From Affinirhizobium straminoryzae (GTDB lineage Bacteria > Pseudomonadota > Alphaproteobacteria > Rhizobiales > Rhizobiaceae), in contig NZ_VJMG01000010.1 in the NCBI RefSeq assembly GCF_007004135.1, forward strand, positions 62,001-126,000: DNA of 64,000 bases, given 5' to 3'. This document shows positions 38,062-47,850 of the stretch, one piece after another. Under the pieces are notes generated by a model. That model worked only from the letters and a program-made list of their open reading frames with translations, had not been told where the DNA came from and ran no database searches. Position numbers and translations under genes: made by a program. The first letter of the stretch is position 1. Every line of letters starts with the position of its first letter.

Positions 38062-38529
38062 GGGTTTGTCTTTCAAACACGGACCGCTACCGCTTGCTGG
38101 AAGAGGTCCCGCAGGAGGATCGACAAATCAACCCGCAGGCGGCGGCGAAGTTCCAGGAGCGGGGCCGATTGCAGTACCTTGCAATCCGTCTTGTCCGAGA
38201 CGACGGACAGGTACGGCGCGCCGGAGACGAACAGGCATGATAGAGGTTGCAATACGTGACCTGCTGAAGACGGGCCAAAGACACCAGGCAGGAAAACGCT
38301 TCGTCGCGGGCTCGGTACGGAATGTAACGCACCAGGGACACAATGTAAGTCGTCGACGAAATATTTCGCCGCCCCACGATTGACCACTCGGCGTTCCAAC
38401 CCTAATAAAACCCATGAGTGAAAAAGATTTGGCTACAACAACGCTGTCTTGATAAGCCAAGGCTGCATCGATTTTACGCCATTATATCCCAGTTCTGGGA
38501 TAACCGGCCCAACATCGGGATTGTCTACG
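38062..38529. promoter_or_regulatory. 468-base upstream region of the TpsA gene with two palindromes
   Basis: No gene is supported here. Two perfect dyads stand out: CGAAATATTTCG (38,357-38,368) and TATCCCAG-TT-CTGGGATA (38,485-38,502). The second ends 27 bases before the exoprotein start, so a factor bound there would cover the early transcript or promoter. The region probably contains the divergent promoters for the small exported protein and the TpsA gene. Confidence 0.5.
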
Positions 38530-41500
38530 ATGAGCCAACGCGAACACTGTGTTTCGATTGTGAGCGGCTCCGTCAGCGCCCGAAGGTCACGTCCTTCTCT
38601 CCCGATCGCACTTCTTGCCTCGACGGCGCTGGTTGCACCCTATCTGCCGGGCCGGTCAGCGCAGGCGGGAGAGCCATTGCCAAACGGCGGCCAGGTGGTG
38701 TCCGGCTCCGTTGCGATCGGGACATCCGGCTCAGCAATGACGCTCACCCAGGGTTCCGACAAGGCAATTGTCAACTGGAATGGATTTTCCGTCGGACAGG
38801 GACATTCGGTTACCTTTGTCCAGCCAAGCTCTTCGTCCGCCATCCTCAACCGGGTCACCGGCAACACCACATCGACGATTGCCGGGACAGTGACCGGCAA
38901 CGGTCAGGTGTACCTCATAAACCCGAACGGCATTGCCATCACGTCAACAGGCGCCGTCAATGTCGGCGGTGGCTTCGTTGCCTCCACGCTCGATGTGTCC
39001 AACGAGGATTTCCTGAACGGCCAGTACAGCTTCAAGGGCAATGGCGCCTCAGCAGGTGTGTCGAACGAGGGCATCATCACTGTCGGACGCGGTGGTTACG
39101 CAGCGCTGATCGGCGGCACCGTGAAGAATGACGGCATGATTGCGGTACCGCTGGGCAAGGCCGGCCTTGGCTCCGGCGAGCAGGCAACGCTTGACCTGTC
39201 CGGCGATGGTTTCCTGCAGGTTGCGCTGCCGACCAAGAACGGCGCGGAGCGCGATGGCGCCCTCGTTGAAAATGCTGGCGCCATCGCGGCGGAAGGCGGG
39301 ACCGTCGTGATGAAGGCCGCTACGGCCCGCAATGCGGCACGCCACGCGGTCAACATCTCCGGCTCGATCGAAGCAGACAGCGTGTCAGGTCGAAACGGCG
39401 AGATCGTGATCGGCGGCGGCGACGGCGGGCATGTCGCCATCTCCGGAAAGGTCTCCGCGAAGTCCCAGGCAGCCCGCAGCGGCAAGATTGCCGTCACCGG
39501 AAAGTCGGTGGCGCTCAACGGGGCACGCGTGACGGCCTCCGGCGCAAAAGGCGGCGGAACAGTCAGGATCGCGGCTGCGACGGACACGGCGGATGGCGCC
39601 ACCGTGATCGGTTCACATACGACAATCGATGCAAGTTCCACCGGAACGGGATCGGGCGGCACGGTGCTCGTCACCGGCAATCGCGTGTCGGCGGAAAGCG
39701 GATCCCTGATCGATGCGAGCGGCCAGACGGGGGGCATCGTGCTTCTGGGTGGCGATTATCAGGGCGGGCATAACGCTGCCACCACATTCGCACCGGAAGC
39801 CCTGCCCAATGCCGACAAGACCTTCATGGCCGAAGGTGCCGTGATCCGGGCCGACGGGACCGCGGGCGCGGGGGGCAAGGTCGTCCTCTGGTCCGATGAT
39901 ACGACCATCTTTGCCGGTGCCATCTCGGCGACTGCGACGGGTGACGCGGCCGGCGGCACGATCGAGACATCCGGGCACAATCTGCTTCTTGGAGACAACC
40001 TCTCCGTTTCAACCCTTGCCCAGAGCGGAAAAGCCGGCCTCTGGCTGATTGACCCCTACAACGTCACCGTTTCATCTTCGGGCAGCGGCAATGTCTCGAT
40101 CGCGGTATCGGGCAACCCGTGGAACATTGCGCCAACGGCCAGCGGCGCCAATATCAACAGCAGCACGCTGAATGCCTATCTTGCGTCCAGCAACGTTGCA
40201 ATCACCACGAACGGCGGTGGAGCCGAGGCGGGCAACATCACGGTGGCTGCCGCCGTGTCGTGGAGCGCCGCCACCACCTTGTCCCTGCTTGCGGATGCCA
40301 GCACCGGTGGCGTCTTCATCAACGCCGATATCTCGGGAAGCAATGCCGGCAGCGGACTGGTGCTGAGCGCCGGTTCAGGCGGCATCAGCCAGGCCGGTGG
40401 CACAGCGATCCGGGCCGGAACGCTGACAGCAGCGGCGGCCAATGGTGGCGCCATCACGCTCACGAACACCGGCAATCTCGTGGGCGCGCTGGGGACATCG
40501 AGCGCGGCCGGATCCTTTGCCCTCACAAACGGTCAGGCCCTGACGGTTTCCGGCAGTGTCACGAGCAATGGTGGGCTATCGCTGGTCACCACCTCCGGCG
40601 ATCTCACCATAAACGGTGCGCTGATCGACACCCACGCGAACTCCAGCTTGACCCTTTCCGCCGCGGGCAATCTGATCATCGCGAAGGACATTACCCAAAG
40701 CGGCTCCAACGCATCTGTCAGTCTCTCCTCTGGCGGCAGCTACAGACTCACCAATGGCGCCCGCGTTTCCCTGCCGGATGGCGGAGCTTCGCTCTCCATC
40801 AACGGCACTTCCTATACGCTGATCCATGACGTCACCGGCCTTCAGGCCATGAGCGGCGCCGGAAACTATGCCCTCGGCAACGACATCGACGCCTCGGCCA
40901 CATCCAGCTGGAACAGTGGTGCGGGCTTTGCTCCGGTGGGTGTTTTCGGCGCGGGCTTCTCGGGTACCTTGACAGGGCTCGGGCACTTCGTCGACGGCCT
41001 GACGGTCAACCGCCCCGGCACATCCCAAATCGGACTGTTCGGCTACACGACGTCCGCCACGGTCCGGGACCTCACGCTGTCCAATGTCTCGATGAACGGC
41101 TCCTCCCGCGTGGGTGGCCTGGTGGGCTGGGCCGACACGTCCATCTTCTCCAACATTCATGTGACCGGCGCCATCGGAGCGTTCCAGGAGGCCGGCGGCG
41201 TTGCCGGCTGGTTCGTGGATTCAACCTTATCCAACGCCTCTTCCGCCGCATCGGTGACGGTCTCGGCAAACGGCGCCGGCGGACTTGCAGGCTACATACT
41301 CTACAGCAGCGACATTTCCGATTCCTACGCCACCGGATCGGTGACGGGGGCGACATATGTCGGCGGGCTCATAGGGCAGACCTTCAGCGTCACCCCCCTG
41401 ACGCTCACCAATGTCTATGCCAGCGGCAAAGTGACAGGAACGAGCGCGGGCGGCCTGATCGGCTTCGACGATCCTGCGTCTCCCAGTTCCTTTACGCTCA

Positions 41501-44500
41501 ACAATGCCTATTGGGATGCCAATTCGACGGGGCAGGCGTCCGCCGTTGGCAGTGCCTCCGGCGCGACCATCACTGGAACAGCGACCGATATTTCCAGCGC
41601 TCCGCGCACTCAATCAATTTACAGCGGTTTTGATTTCACCAATACTTGGGTGATGATCGCGGGCGAGACGCGGCCCATGCTGCGCAGCGAATATTCCACA
41701 GTGATCGCGACCCCCACGGCATTGCAACTGATGTCGCTGGACTTGTCCGCCAGCTATGAGCTGGGTGCCAGTATCGACATGGCGAGCGCGCAGGCCGTCG
41801 ATGGCAACGGCAATTATGGTGGCCTGTGGGGTGCCTCCGGCTTTTCGCCAGTCGGCACCACTAGCTCCGGCTTCACCGGCAGCTTCGATGGCCAGGGCCA
41901 TACCATCACGGGCCTGACCATCAGCCGCGCTTCGACCAATTATGTCGGTCTGTTCGGCTATACCAACGGCGCGACTATCAGCAACGTGACGCTCTCTGGC
42001 GGCAGCATTGACGGCAATGACAACGTGGGACCGCTGATCGGCTACATGTCCGGCGGTTCCGTCTCCTCCGGGTCCGCCAGCACGACCGTGTCGGGCCTGA
42101 GCACGAACGAGGTCAATACGGGCGGGCTCATCGGCACGGTCGACGGCGGCAGTGTCAGCGGCTCGTCTGCGTCCGGCGACGTGACCGGCGTGGGCTGGGA
42201 TGTTGGCGGGCTGGTCGGCTATCTCATCAACGGCGGCACCATCACGCAGTCCTATGCCACCGGAAACGTCACCGGCACCGGGACCAGCGCCACCGTTGGC
42301 TACGTGGGCGGCCTTGTGGGGTCGAACGGCTATATCTCGAACGATGGCGGCACCATTTCCCAGTCCTATGCCACCGGCACAGTCACGGGCACGATGGGGC
42401 CGGTCGGCGGCCTTGTCGGACATAACGAGGGCACGATCACCGATGCTTATGCTTCCGGCCGGGTGATCGGTCTTTCCGGCGCGAGCAATATCGGCGGCTT
42501 TGTCGGCGTGAACTATGTCCATGGCACGATCACCAACGCCTATTCGACGGGATATGTGACCGGCAGTTCGCTAGTCGGCGGCTTCGCCGGTTACAACAAC
42601 AACATCAGTTCGGCCATCACCTCGGCCTATTGGAACAGCGAGACCAGCGGCCAGTCGAGCGGTATCTTCGGCGGCAGCGGCGGGATCACCGCACGCACCA
42701 CCGCGCAGTTGCAAGGCAGCCTTCCCCCCGGGTTTTCCTCTTCCATCTGGAGCACGGGCACAAGCCTTTACCCCTACTTCGGCTGGCGCTATCCCACGAC
42801 CCCGGTTGCCATTTCAGGAGTCGCCTACAGCGATGCAGGCTTAACGCAGCTTCCCGGACAGATCGTGACGGCGGTTTCCGGCGGCAACAGCATTGGCAGC
42901 GCAGTCACCGGGAACAATGGCTATTATTACATCCTGACACCCGCCTCTTCGCTGGCCGCCACCGGCGTCATCACCTATCTCGACAACGGCAGCACCCAGG
43001 GTGCGGCCTTCTCGGATGTGCCAGGCTCGAACGGCGTTCAGAACGTTGCGATCTATGGCACCGCCGCTCACGTCATCACAGGCCAGTCGACGCTGTCCGC
43101 GACGCGCACCAATTATCTCGCAGCGCGTGGCAGCTATTCAGATGCCGATCTGTCCTTCCTCTCGTCCAGCTCTTTCGCACCCCTCACCACCTCGGCGGGC
43201 TACGGAGTCTATCTGAACACTACGGGCAGTTACACGCTCAATGCCAATATCGGCTCTTCCGGTCTCCTGAACATAGACAGTGGCGGCACCCTGGGCGTGA
43301 ACGGCGCGGTCACGCTCTCGGCGGCCGGGGCCCTCACCATCGCGGATGCGCTATCGTGGACGACGGCTTCGAGCCTGGCTCTTTCCACCACCTCCGGGGG
43401 AAACATCAGCCTCGGCGGCGCAGTCACAGGCAGCAACGGCACGCTGATCGTGAATGCCAGCGGCACGGCCACCACCTCCAGCGCCGTCGATGTAGGCACG
43501 TTCAACCTCTCCGGCGGCACCTGGAGCCAGACCGCGGCGACACTTCCTTCGTTTGCCGCCACCCATTTCACGCTCGGCAGCGGAACCACCTTCCTGCGCG
43601 CAACAAGCGGCGACGGGTCGGCGGCAACGCCTTATCAGATTGCCGACCTCTATGGCCTTCAGGGGATCGGCTCCAGCAGCCTGCTGTCGCAGAACTTCGC
43701 ACTTGCTGGCGACATCGACGCATCGGGCTCGGCGAACTGGAATTCAGGTATGGGCTTCAACCCCATCGGCACCAATCTTTCAAATTTCCTTGGCAATTTC
43801 GATGGCGCCAACCACACGATCAGCGGTCTTTTCGCGGATAACTCCGGTCGGGCCGGTCTGTTCGGCGTGATCGGTGCCGGCGCAACCGTCAGCAATCTCA
43901 CGGTCGACGCGAGCGTGAACGGCGTCGTCGCCGGCGTGCTGGCGGCCTCCAACCTGGGCACCATTAACAATGTCAAAACCTCAGGCACCGTCCTCAACAC
44001 CGGAAATCCGAACGCTGGCTCCGGTTATCTCGGGGGCCTCGTCGGCAACAATCAGGGCAACGGGGAGATCATCAACTCGTCCTCCTCGGCGACCGTGACC
44101 AATTCCCAGGCCAACGTGAGTGCGGGTGGTCTTGCCGGCGCGAGCCAAAATGCCAGCGCCTCGATCAGCAATTCCTTTGCCACCGGCACGGTGACAAGCA
44201 GCACTGCGACCAACACGACAACGGCGGGCCTCGTGGCGGTGAATTCGGGCACCATCACCGGCTCCTACGCCACAGGCAATGCATCGGGCGGCCTGTATTC
44301 CGGCGGCCTTGTTGCCGTGAACTCCGGTGACATCTCCAACACCTTCGCCACGGGCGCGGTGAACGGCACCACCTATGCCGGTGGCCTTGTCGGTCGCAAT
44401 AACGCAGACATTTCAGAGTCCTACGGGACCGGCAATGTGTCTGCCGGAAGCTATGCCGGGGGCTTCGTCGGATACAATGACGGCGCGGTTTCGAACAGCT

Positions 44501-45747
44501 ATTCAACCGGCTCAGCCAGCGGCGCCACCTACGGCGGTGGGTTCATCGGCTATCTCAATTCGGGGCCCGTCACGGCAAGTTTCTGGAACACGTCAACATC
44601 TGGAAGCGCGCTCGGCATCGGAGCGGGATCCTCCACAGGCGTGGTCGGACTTGCAACCCCGCAGATGACTGCTCTTTCCACCTTCACCGGCGCCGGCTGG
44701 AACATTGATGACGATGGCGGAACATCCTCCATCTGGCGCATCTATGATGGCTATACCGCCCCCTTGCTGCGCAGCTTCATGACCGGCCTCACGGTGACGG
44801 GCGGCAATGGCAGCAAGACCTATGACGGCACCACGACGTCCTCCAGCCTGGGCACGGTGACCTACAGCCCATCCGGCTACACCGCGGGCCTGGTCTCGGG
44901 AACAGCCATCTACACCGCATCGAGCGATGATGCCGGCACTTATTCCGGCAGCAACCTCAAGCTCTCCGGGCTCTATTCCGGTCAACTCGGCTACGATATC
45001 GATTTCGTGGCCGGCTCCCTCACCATTGACCGGCGCGCCATCACCGTTGCGGCAGATGCCGGCGTCATGGTCTATGGGGATGCGGTGCCCGGCCTGACAT
45101 ATCGGGTGACCAGTGGCAGCCTTGTGATCGGCGACAGTCTCTCGGGCACCCTCAGCACCACCGCAACCTCCCTCTCCGATGTCGGAACCTACGGGATCGC
45201 GCAGGGCTCCCTGTCCAATGCCAACTACGACATCACCTATGTCGGTGCGGATGTGACCATCAATCCAGCGACCCTGACGATTACCGCGCAGAACGGCCGC
45301 ATGCCCTATGGCGGACCGGTGCCTTCGCTGAGCTACGGCGTCACGGGCTGGAAGAACAGCGACAATGCCACCATGCTGTCCGGCGTTACGGTATCGACAG
45401 ACGCGACCGCCACCTCACCTGCAGGCGGAGGGTATCTGACCTTCGCCGCGGGTGGCATCCTCAGCGGAACAGCTGTCGGCAATTATCTGCTGAACTACGT
45501 CGACGGAACCTTCCAGGTGGATGGGCGCGTGACCCCCACCGGCTTTGCAACGGCGGGCCATCTTCCGGATCCGCCGATCGTCGCGCCTGCGTCAATCAAC
45601 ACTCTCCAGGGTGTTCTCTATACCTGGGAGTCCGCAGGAACGGCGAGCCTTGAGGAGAATGTCCTCATGAGCGTGGAACATCGCCAGCTTCGGGGCTTCG
45701 TCTGTGCATTGCAGGATCAGCAGGGGGGAACATGCGGCTTGAACTGA
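38530..45747 (+). CDS. Giant two-partner-secretion exoprotein (TpsA, filamentous-haemagglutinin type)
   Basis: A 2,405-residue secreted beta-helix protein. It has an extended signal peptide with cleavage AQA after residue 46, then the TPS recognition domain (about 47-300), including VNWNGFSVGQGHSV, SAILNRVTGN and the hallmark YLINPNGI. The middle holds GLUG-type repeats (GGLVGxNxG...SYATGxVTG) in blocks near 41,030-42,650 and 43,850-44,620, a small Ig-like insert near 42,800-43,050, then one YDG repeat and two MBG repeats (44,790-45,525). The only cysteines of the mature protein are Cys2392 and Cys2402 at the extreme C-terminus. The frame is open 27 codons further upstream, but ATG 38,530 fits the signal peptide. 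It is exported by the TpsB encoded next and probably acts in adhesion or biofilm. Confidence 0.93.
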   Translation: MSQREHCVSIVSGSVSARRSRPSLPIALLASTALVAPYLPGRSAQAGEPLPNGGQVVSGSVAIGTSGSAMTLTQGSDKAIVNWNGFSVGQGHSVTFVQPSSSSAILNRVTGNTTSTIAGTVTGNGQVYLINPNGIAITSTGAVNVGGGFVASTLDVSNEDFLNGQYSFKGNGASAGVSNEGIITVGRGGYAALIGGTVKNDGMIAVPLGKAGLGSGEQATLDLSGDGFLQVALPTKNGAERDGALVENAGAIAAEGGTVVMKAATARNAARHAVNISGSIEADSVSGRNGEIVIGGGDGGHVAISGKVSAKSQAARSGKIAVTGKSVALNGARVTASGAKGGGTVRIAAATDTADGATVIGSHTTIDASSTGTGSGGTVLVTGNRVSAESGSLIDASGQTGGIVLLGGDYQGGHNAATTFAPEALPNADKTFMAEGAVIRADGTAGAGGKVVLWSDDTTIFAGAISATATGDAAGGTIETSGHNLLLGDNLSVSTLAQSGKAGLWLIDPYNVTVSSSGSGNVSIAVSGNPWNIAPTASGANINSSTLNAYLASSNVAITTNGGGAEAGNITVAAAVSWSAATTLSLLADASTGGVFINADISGSNAGSGLVLSAGSGGISQAGGTAIRAGTLTAAAANGGAITLTNTGNLVGALGTSSAAGSFALTNGQALTVSGSVTSNGGLSLVTTSGDLTINGALIDTHANSSLTLSAAGNLIIAKDITQSGSNASVSLSSGGSYRLTNGARVSLPDGGASLSINGTSYTLIHDVTGLQAMSGAGNYALGNDIDASATSSWNSGAGFAPVGVFGAGFSGTLTGLGHFVDGLTVNRPGTSQIGLFGYTTSATVRDLTLSNVSMNGSSRVGGLVGWADTSIFSNIHVTGAIGAFQEAGGVAGWFVDSTLSNASSAASVTVSANGAGGLAGYILYSSDISDSYATGSVTGATYVGGLIGQTFSVTPLTLTNVYASGKVTGTSAGGLIGFDDPASPSSFTLNNAYWDANSTGQASAVGSASGATITGTATDISSAPRTQSIYSGFDFTNTWVMIAGETRPMLRSEYSTVIATPTALQLMSLDLSASYELGASIDMASAQAVDGNGNYGGLWGASGFSPVGTTSSGFTGSFDGQGHTITGLTISRASTNYVGLFGYTNGATISNVTLSGGSIDGNDNVGPLIGYMSGGSVSSGSASTTVSGLSTNEVNTGGLIGTVDGGSVSGSSASGDVTGVGWDVGGLVGYLINGGTITQSYATGNVTGTGTSATVGYVGGLVGSNGYISNDGGTISQSYATGTVTGTMGPVGGLVGHNEGTITDAYASGRVIGLSGASNIGGFVGVNYVHGTITNAYSTGYVTGSSLVGGFAGYNNNISSAITSAYWNSETSGQSSGIFGGSGGITARTTAQLQGSLPPGFSSSIWSTGTSLYPYFGWRYPTTPVAISGVAYSDAGLTQLPGQIVTAVSGGNSIGSAVTGNNGYYYILTPASSLAATGVITYLDNGSTQGAAFSDVPGSNGVQNVAIYGTAAHVITGQSTLSATRTNYLAARGSYSDADLSFLSSSSFAPLTTSAGYGVYLNTTGSYTLNANIGSSGLLNIDSGGTLGVNGAVTLSAAGALTIADALSWTTASSLALSTTSGGNISLGGAVTGSNGTLIVNASGTATTSSAVDVGTFNLSGGTWSQTAATLPSFAATHFTLGSGTTFLRATSGDGSAATPYQIADLYGLQGIGSSSLLSQNFALAGDIDASGSANWNSGMGFNPIGTNLSNFLGNFDGANHTISGLFADNSGRAGLFGVIGAGATVSNLTVDASVNGVVAGVLAASNLGTINNVKTSGTVLNTGNPNAGSGYLGGLVGNNQGNGEIINSSSSATVTNSQANVSAGGLAGASQNASASISNSFATGTVTSSTATNTTTAGLVAVNSGTITGSYATGNASGGLYSGGLVAVNSGDISNTFATGAVNGTTYAGGLVGRNNADISESYGTGNVSAGSYAGGFVGYNDGAVSNSYSTGSASGATYGGGFIGYLNSGPVTASFWNTSTSGSALGIGAGSSTGVVGLATPQMTALSTFTGAGWNIDDDGGTSSIWRIYDGYTAPLLRSFMTGLTVTGGNGSKTYDGTTTSSSLGTVTYSPSGYTAGLVSGTAIYTASSDDAGTYSGSNLKLSGLYSGQLGYDIDFVAGSLTIDRRAITVAADAGVMVYGDAVPGLTYRVTSGSLVIGDSLSGTLSTTATSLSDVGTYGIAQGSLSNANYDITYVGADVTINPATLTITAQNGRMPYGGPVPSLSYGVTGWKNSDNATMLSGVTVSTDATATSPAGGGYLTFAAGGILSGTAVGNYLLNYVDGTFQVDGRVTPTGFATAGHLPDPPIVAPASINTLQGVLYTWESAGTASLEENVLMSVEHRQLRGFVCALQDQQGGTCGLN
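41030..42650 (+). repeat. GLUG-type repeat block 1 within TpsA
   Basis: About ten imperfect protein repeats of roughly 22-35 residues with the pattern [VI]GGL[VI]G-x-N-x-G-[ST]I-x-x-[AS]YATG-x-VTG. The clearest copies are near 42,200-42,560. Two leader modules (ALGNDIDAS at about 40,870 and ELGASIDMAS at about 41,755) begin sub-blocks. Confidence 0.8.
43850..44620 (+). repeat. GLUG-type repeat block 2 within TpsA
   Basis: About seven repeats of the same pattern, for example GGLVGNNQGNGEIINSSSS, GGLVAVNSGDISNTFATG and GGFVGYNDGAVSNSYSTG. The block follows a third leader module (FALAGDIDASGSANWNSGMG at about 43,695) and ends with the cap SFWNTSTSGSALGIG. Confidence 0.8.
44790..45525 (+). repeat. 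YDG and MBG repeats near the TpsA C-terminus
   Basis: One YDG-type repeat (SKTYDGTTTSS and following) and two MBG-type repeats (VMVYGDAVPGLTYRV and GRMPYGGPVPSLSYGV) form an immunoglobulin-like stalk before the C-terminal tail. These repeats are common in large proteobacterial adhesins. Confidence 0.75.
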
Positions 45748-45904
45748 TGACCTTTTGGCATGCCCTCTTCGCGGGATCGGGCGAACCGCGGCCGACACCG
45801 AACCGTTCCGCAAGACGTCAAGCCCCTGTTTCCAGGCCAACGCCTTCGACAGCCCGCCTCCAACCCACAGGACAGGCACCCCGCCGGGCGCCCTCATCCG
45901 GTCA

Positions 45905-47653
45905 ATGACAGTAGCACTGCACATGATGAAGTCGATTATGACGGCGGGTATGGGTTCGGTGGTCCTTGCGGCCGCGCTGGCCACACCTGCAAACATTGCA
46001 AAGGCCCAGACGGCAGGCCAGCTGGTTGCGCCGAGCTATGCGCCGCCGGTGGTGCGCCCCGTCGAGGGCGGCTTGTCGCTGGATGGCTCCACCGGGCAGG
46101 ACGCACCGCAAGGGGCCGAAAAGCTCACGGTAACGCCCTCGGGTCTGGTCGTCGAAGGCGGACGTCCCGAGCTTGCCGCAGAAACCGCAGCCGTGGAAGC
46201 CTGGCTCAAGGACCGGCAGGTGACGGGCGCGGATCTGTTTGCCGCCGCACGCAAGCTGGAAGAGGCCTATGCGAAGGCTGGCTATATCCTGGTGCGCGTC
46301 AGCCTGCCGCCCCAGACGGTGAAAAACGGCAGGCCGCTGCGCCTCGTCGTCACGGACGGACAGGTGGAATCCGTCGACAGCTCCGCGCTGCCGCAGGCAG
46401 TACGCGCGCGGGTCGATGCCATGCTTGCTCCGCTTGTCGGCAGGTCGGGCCTGACGAAGGCCGAACTGGAGCGCCGTCTGCTTCTCGCGGGAGACATTCC
46501 CGGCGTCATGCTGCGATCAACGCTGAAGGCCGGGACGAGCCCAGGGGGCACCATCCTCGTCATCGATGGCCGGTACGACGCCGTGACCGCAACCATGACG
46601 CTGGATAACAGCCTGGCCCCCAATCTGGGCCACTATAGCCTTGGGCTCGGTCTGGACTTCAACAACCCGCTAGGGCTTGGCGACGTCGGCTATCTCCGCA
46701 TCAACGGCTATCCCGGCCTCAATCAGGGGATCTTCAGCGACGATCCGCGCAACCGCCAGATCATCGCCGGCTTCACCCTTCCGCTGGGAACCGATGGGGC
46801 ATGGCTGAACATGGAAGCCGTGGATAGCCGCACGCACCCCACCTCCGCGCTGGCCTACACACTCGAGGATCACTATCAGCGGCTTTCCACCAAGCTTGGC
46901 TACAGCTGGCTGCGCAGCCGGGACATCAATGCGAGTTCTGCCGTTTCCCTGGATGTGACGCAGGAACAGCAGCGACTGGATCTCGGCGGCATCACGACGC
47001 CTTTTACCGAGGATCAATTGCGGATCTTCCGCCTGACCCAGACGGCGGATGCCATCCTGCCATGGGGCGGCTCTATATCCGGCAGCCTCACCGCGTCGTT
47101 TGGCCTCGATGCCCTTGGCGCCCGTTCCGGGACTTTTATGCTGCCTCTATCACGCGACGGCGCGGAGCCGGATTTCCGCAAGCTTGAACTCTCGCTCGGC
47201 TATGGCCAGTCCTTCCTGAACGAACAGGTCCATCTGTCCGTCTCGACCAAGGCACAGACTTCGTTCGGCGACGCCCTGGCATCCTCCGAGCAGTTTGGAT
47301 TGGGCGGTTTCGACTGGCTGTCCGCCTTCGACAGCGGCAAGCTGCAGGGGGACGCAGGTGCCGCATTGCGCGCGGAAATCTCCTTCCCCATGCAACTCGC
47401 CCTTGCCGATCCGTTTGGCGGCGCATTTGCCCCCTATCTTTTCGCCGCGGCCGGCATTGCGAAGCTCGAACAGCCAACGTCCGTCGAAGATGGCATCACG
47501 CGCGCCACGTCCGTCGGCATCGGCGCCCGTTTCGGGCTGTCGCAAATTGCAAGTCCGCATGCGGCAACGCTGACCCTTGAATATGCGCACGGAACTGCAA
47601 CGGACCTCGACACGGAAAACCGTTTCAACATGCGTTTCATCGCAAGCTTCTGA
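45905..47653 (+). CDS. TpsB outer-membrane transporter (ShlB/FhaC/HecB family)
   Basis: A 582-residue outer-membrane protein that exports the TpsA. It has a signal peptide (VVLAAALATPANIAKAQ), a linker, a POTRA domain at about residues 68-155 (ARKLEEAYAKAGYILVRVSL, then PLRLVVTDGQVESV), and a C-terminal 16-stranded barrel ending MRFIASF with the terminal phenylalanine of outer-membrane proteins. Start choice is weak: ATG 45,905 fits the signal peptide, but no good ribosome site is seen and an in-frame TTG exists at 45,755. The order TpsA then TpsB is the less usual one. Confidence 0.9.
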   Translation: MTVALHMMKSIMTAGMGSVVLAAALATPANIAKAQTAGQLVAPSYAPPVVRPVEGGLSLDGSTGQDAPQGAEKLTVTPSGLVVEGGRPELAAETAAVEAWLKDRQVTGADLFAAARKLEEAYAKAGYILVRVSLPPQTVKNGRPLRLVVTDGQVESVDSSALPQAVRARVDAMLAPLVGRSGLTKAELERRLLLAGDIPGVMLRSTLKAGTSPGGTILVIDGRYDAVTATMTLDNSLAPNLGHYSLGLGLDFNNPLGLGDVGYLRINGYPGLNQGIFSDDPRNRQIIAGFTLPLGTDGAWLNMEAVDSRTHPTSALAYTLEDHYQRLSTKLGYSWLRSRDINASSAVSLDVTQEQQRLDLGGITTPFTEDQLRIFRLTQTADAILPWGGSISGSLTASFGLDALGARSGTFMLPLSRDGAEPDFRKLELSLGYGQSFLNEQVHLSVSTKAQTSFGDALASSEQFGLGGFDWLSAFDSGKLQGDAGAALRAEISFPMQLALADPFGGAFAPYLFAAAGIAKLEQPTSVEDGITRATSVGIGARFGLSQIASPHAATLTLEYAHGTATDLDTENRFNMRFIASF

Positions 47654-47756
47654 GGCGACGCGGCGGCCTGGATGGCAGCCCCGGCCGCATCAGCCGGATT
47701 GACGCTCTCGTGGCATGAAGGATAGGACGCGATCGGAGCATTGCGGCCGGTGTTGA

Positions 47757-47780
47757 GGGTCCGACGGGAACGCCGGACCC
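47757..47780. terminator. Possible terminator hairpin
   Basis: GGGTCCG at 47,757-47,763 pairs with CGGACCC at 47,774-47,780, with further partial pairing inside. It lies in the 197-base gap between the TpsB gene and the convergent SDR gene. No T-run is present. The only other structure in the gap is a weak GCGGCC/GGCCGC pair at 47,663-47,688. Confidence 0.4.
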
Positions 47781-47850
47781 AGGATGTTGCGTCGCGGGCT
47801 TGTCCCCCTGCGTTTGCGGCGATGGCCCGCTTCCCGACAGAAGGCGGCCT

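Noticed and set aside
41030..44620. Regular repeats that could suggest a CRISPR or DNA satellite array
   Set aside because: The repeats are imperfect and only conserved at protein level within one continuous reading frame (GLUG repeats of TpsA).
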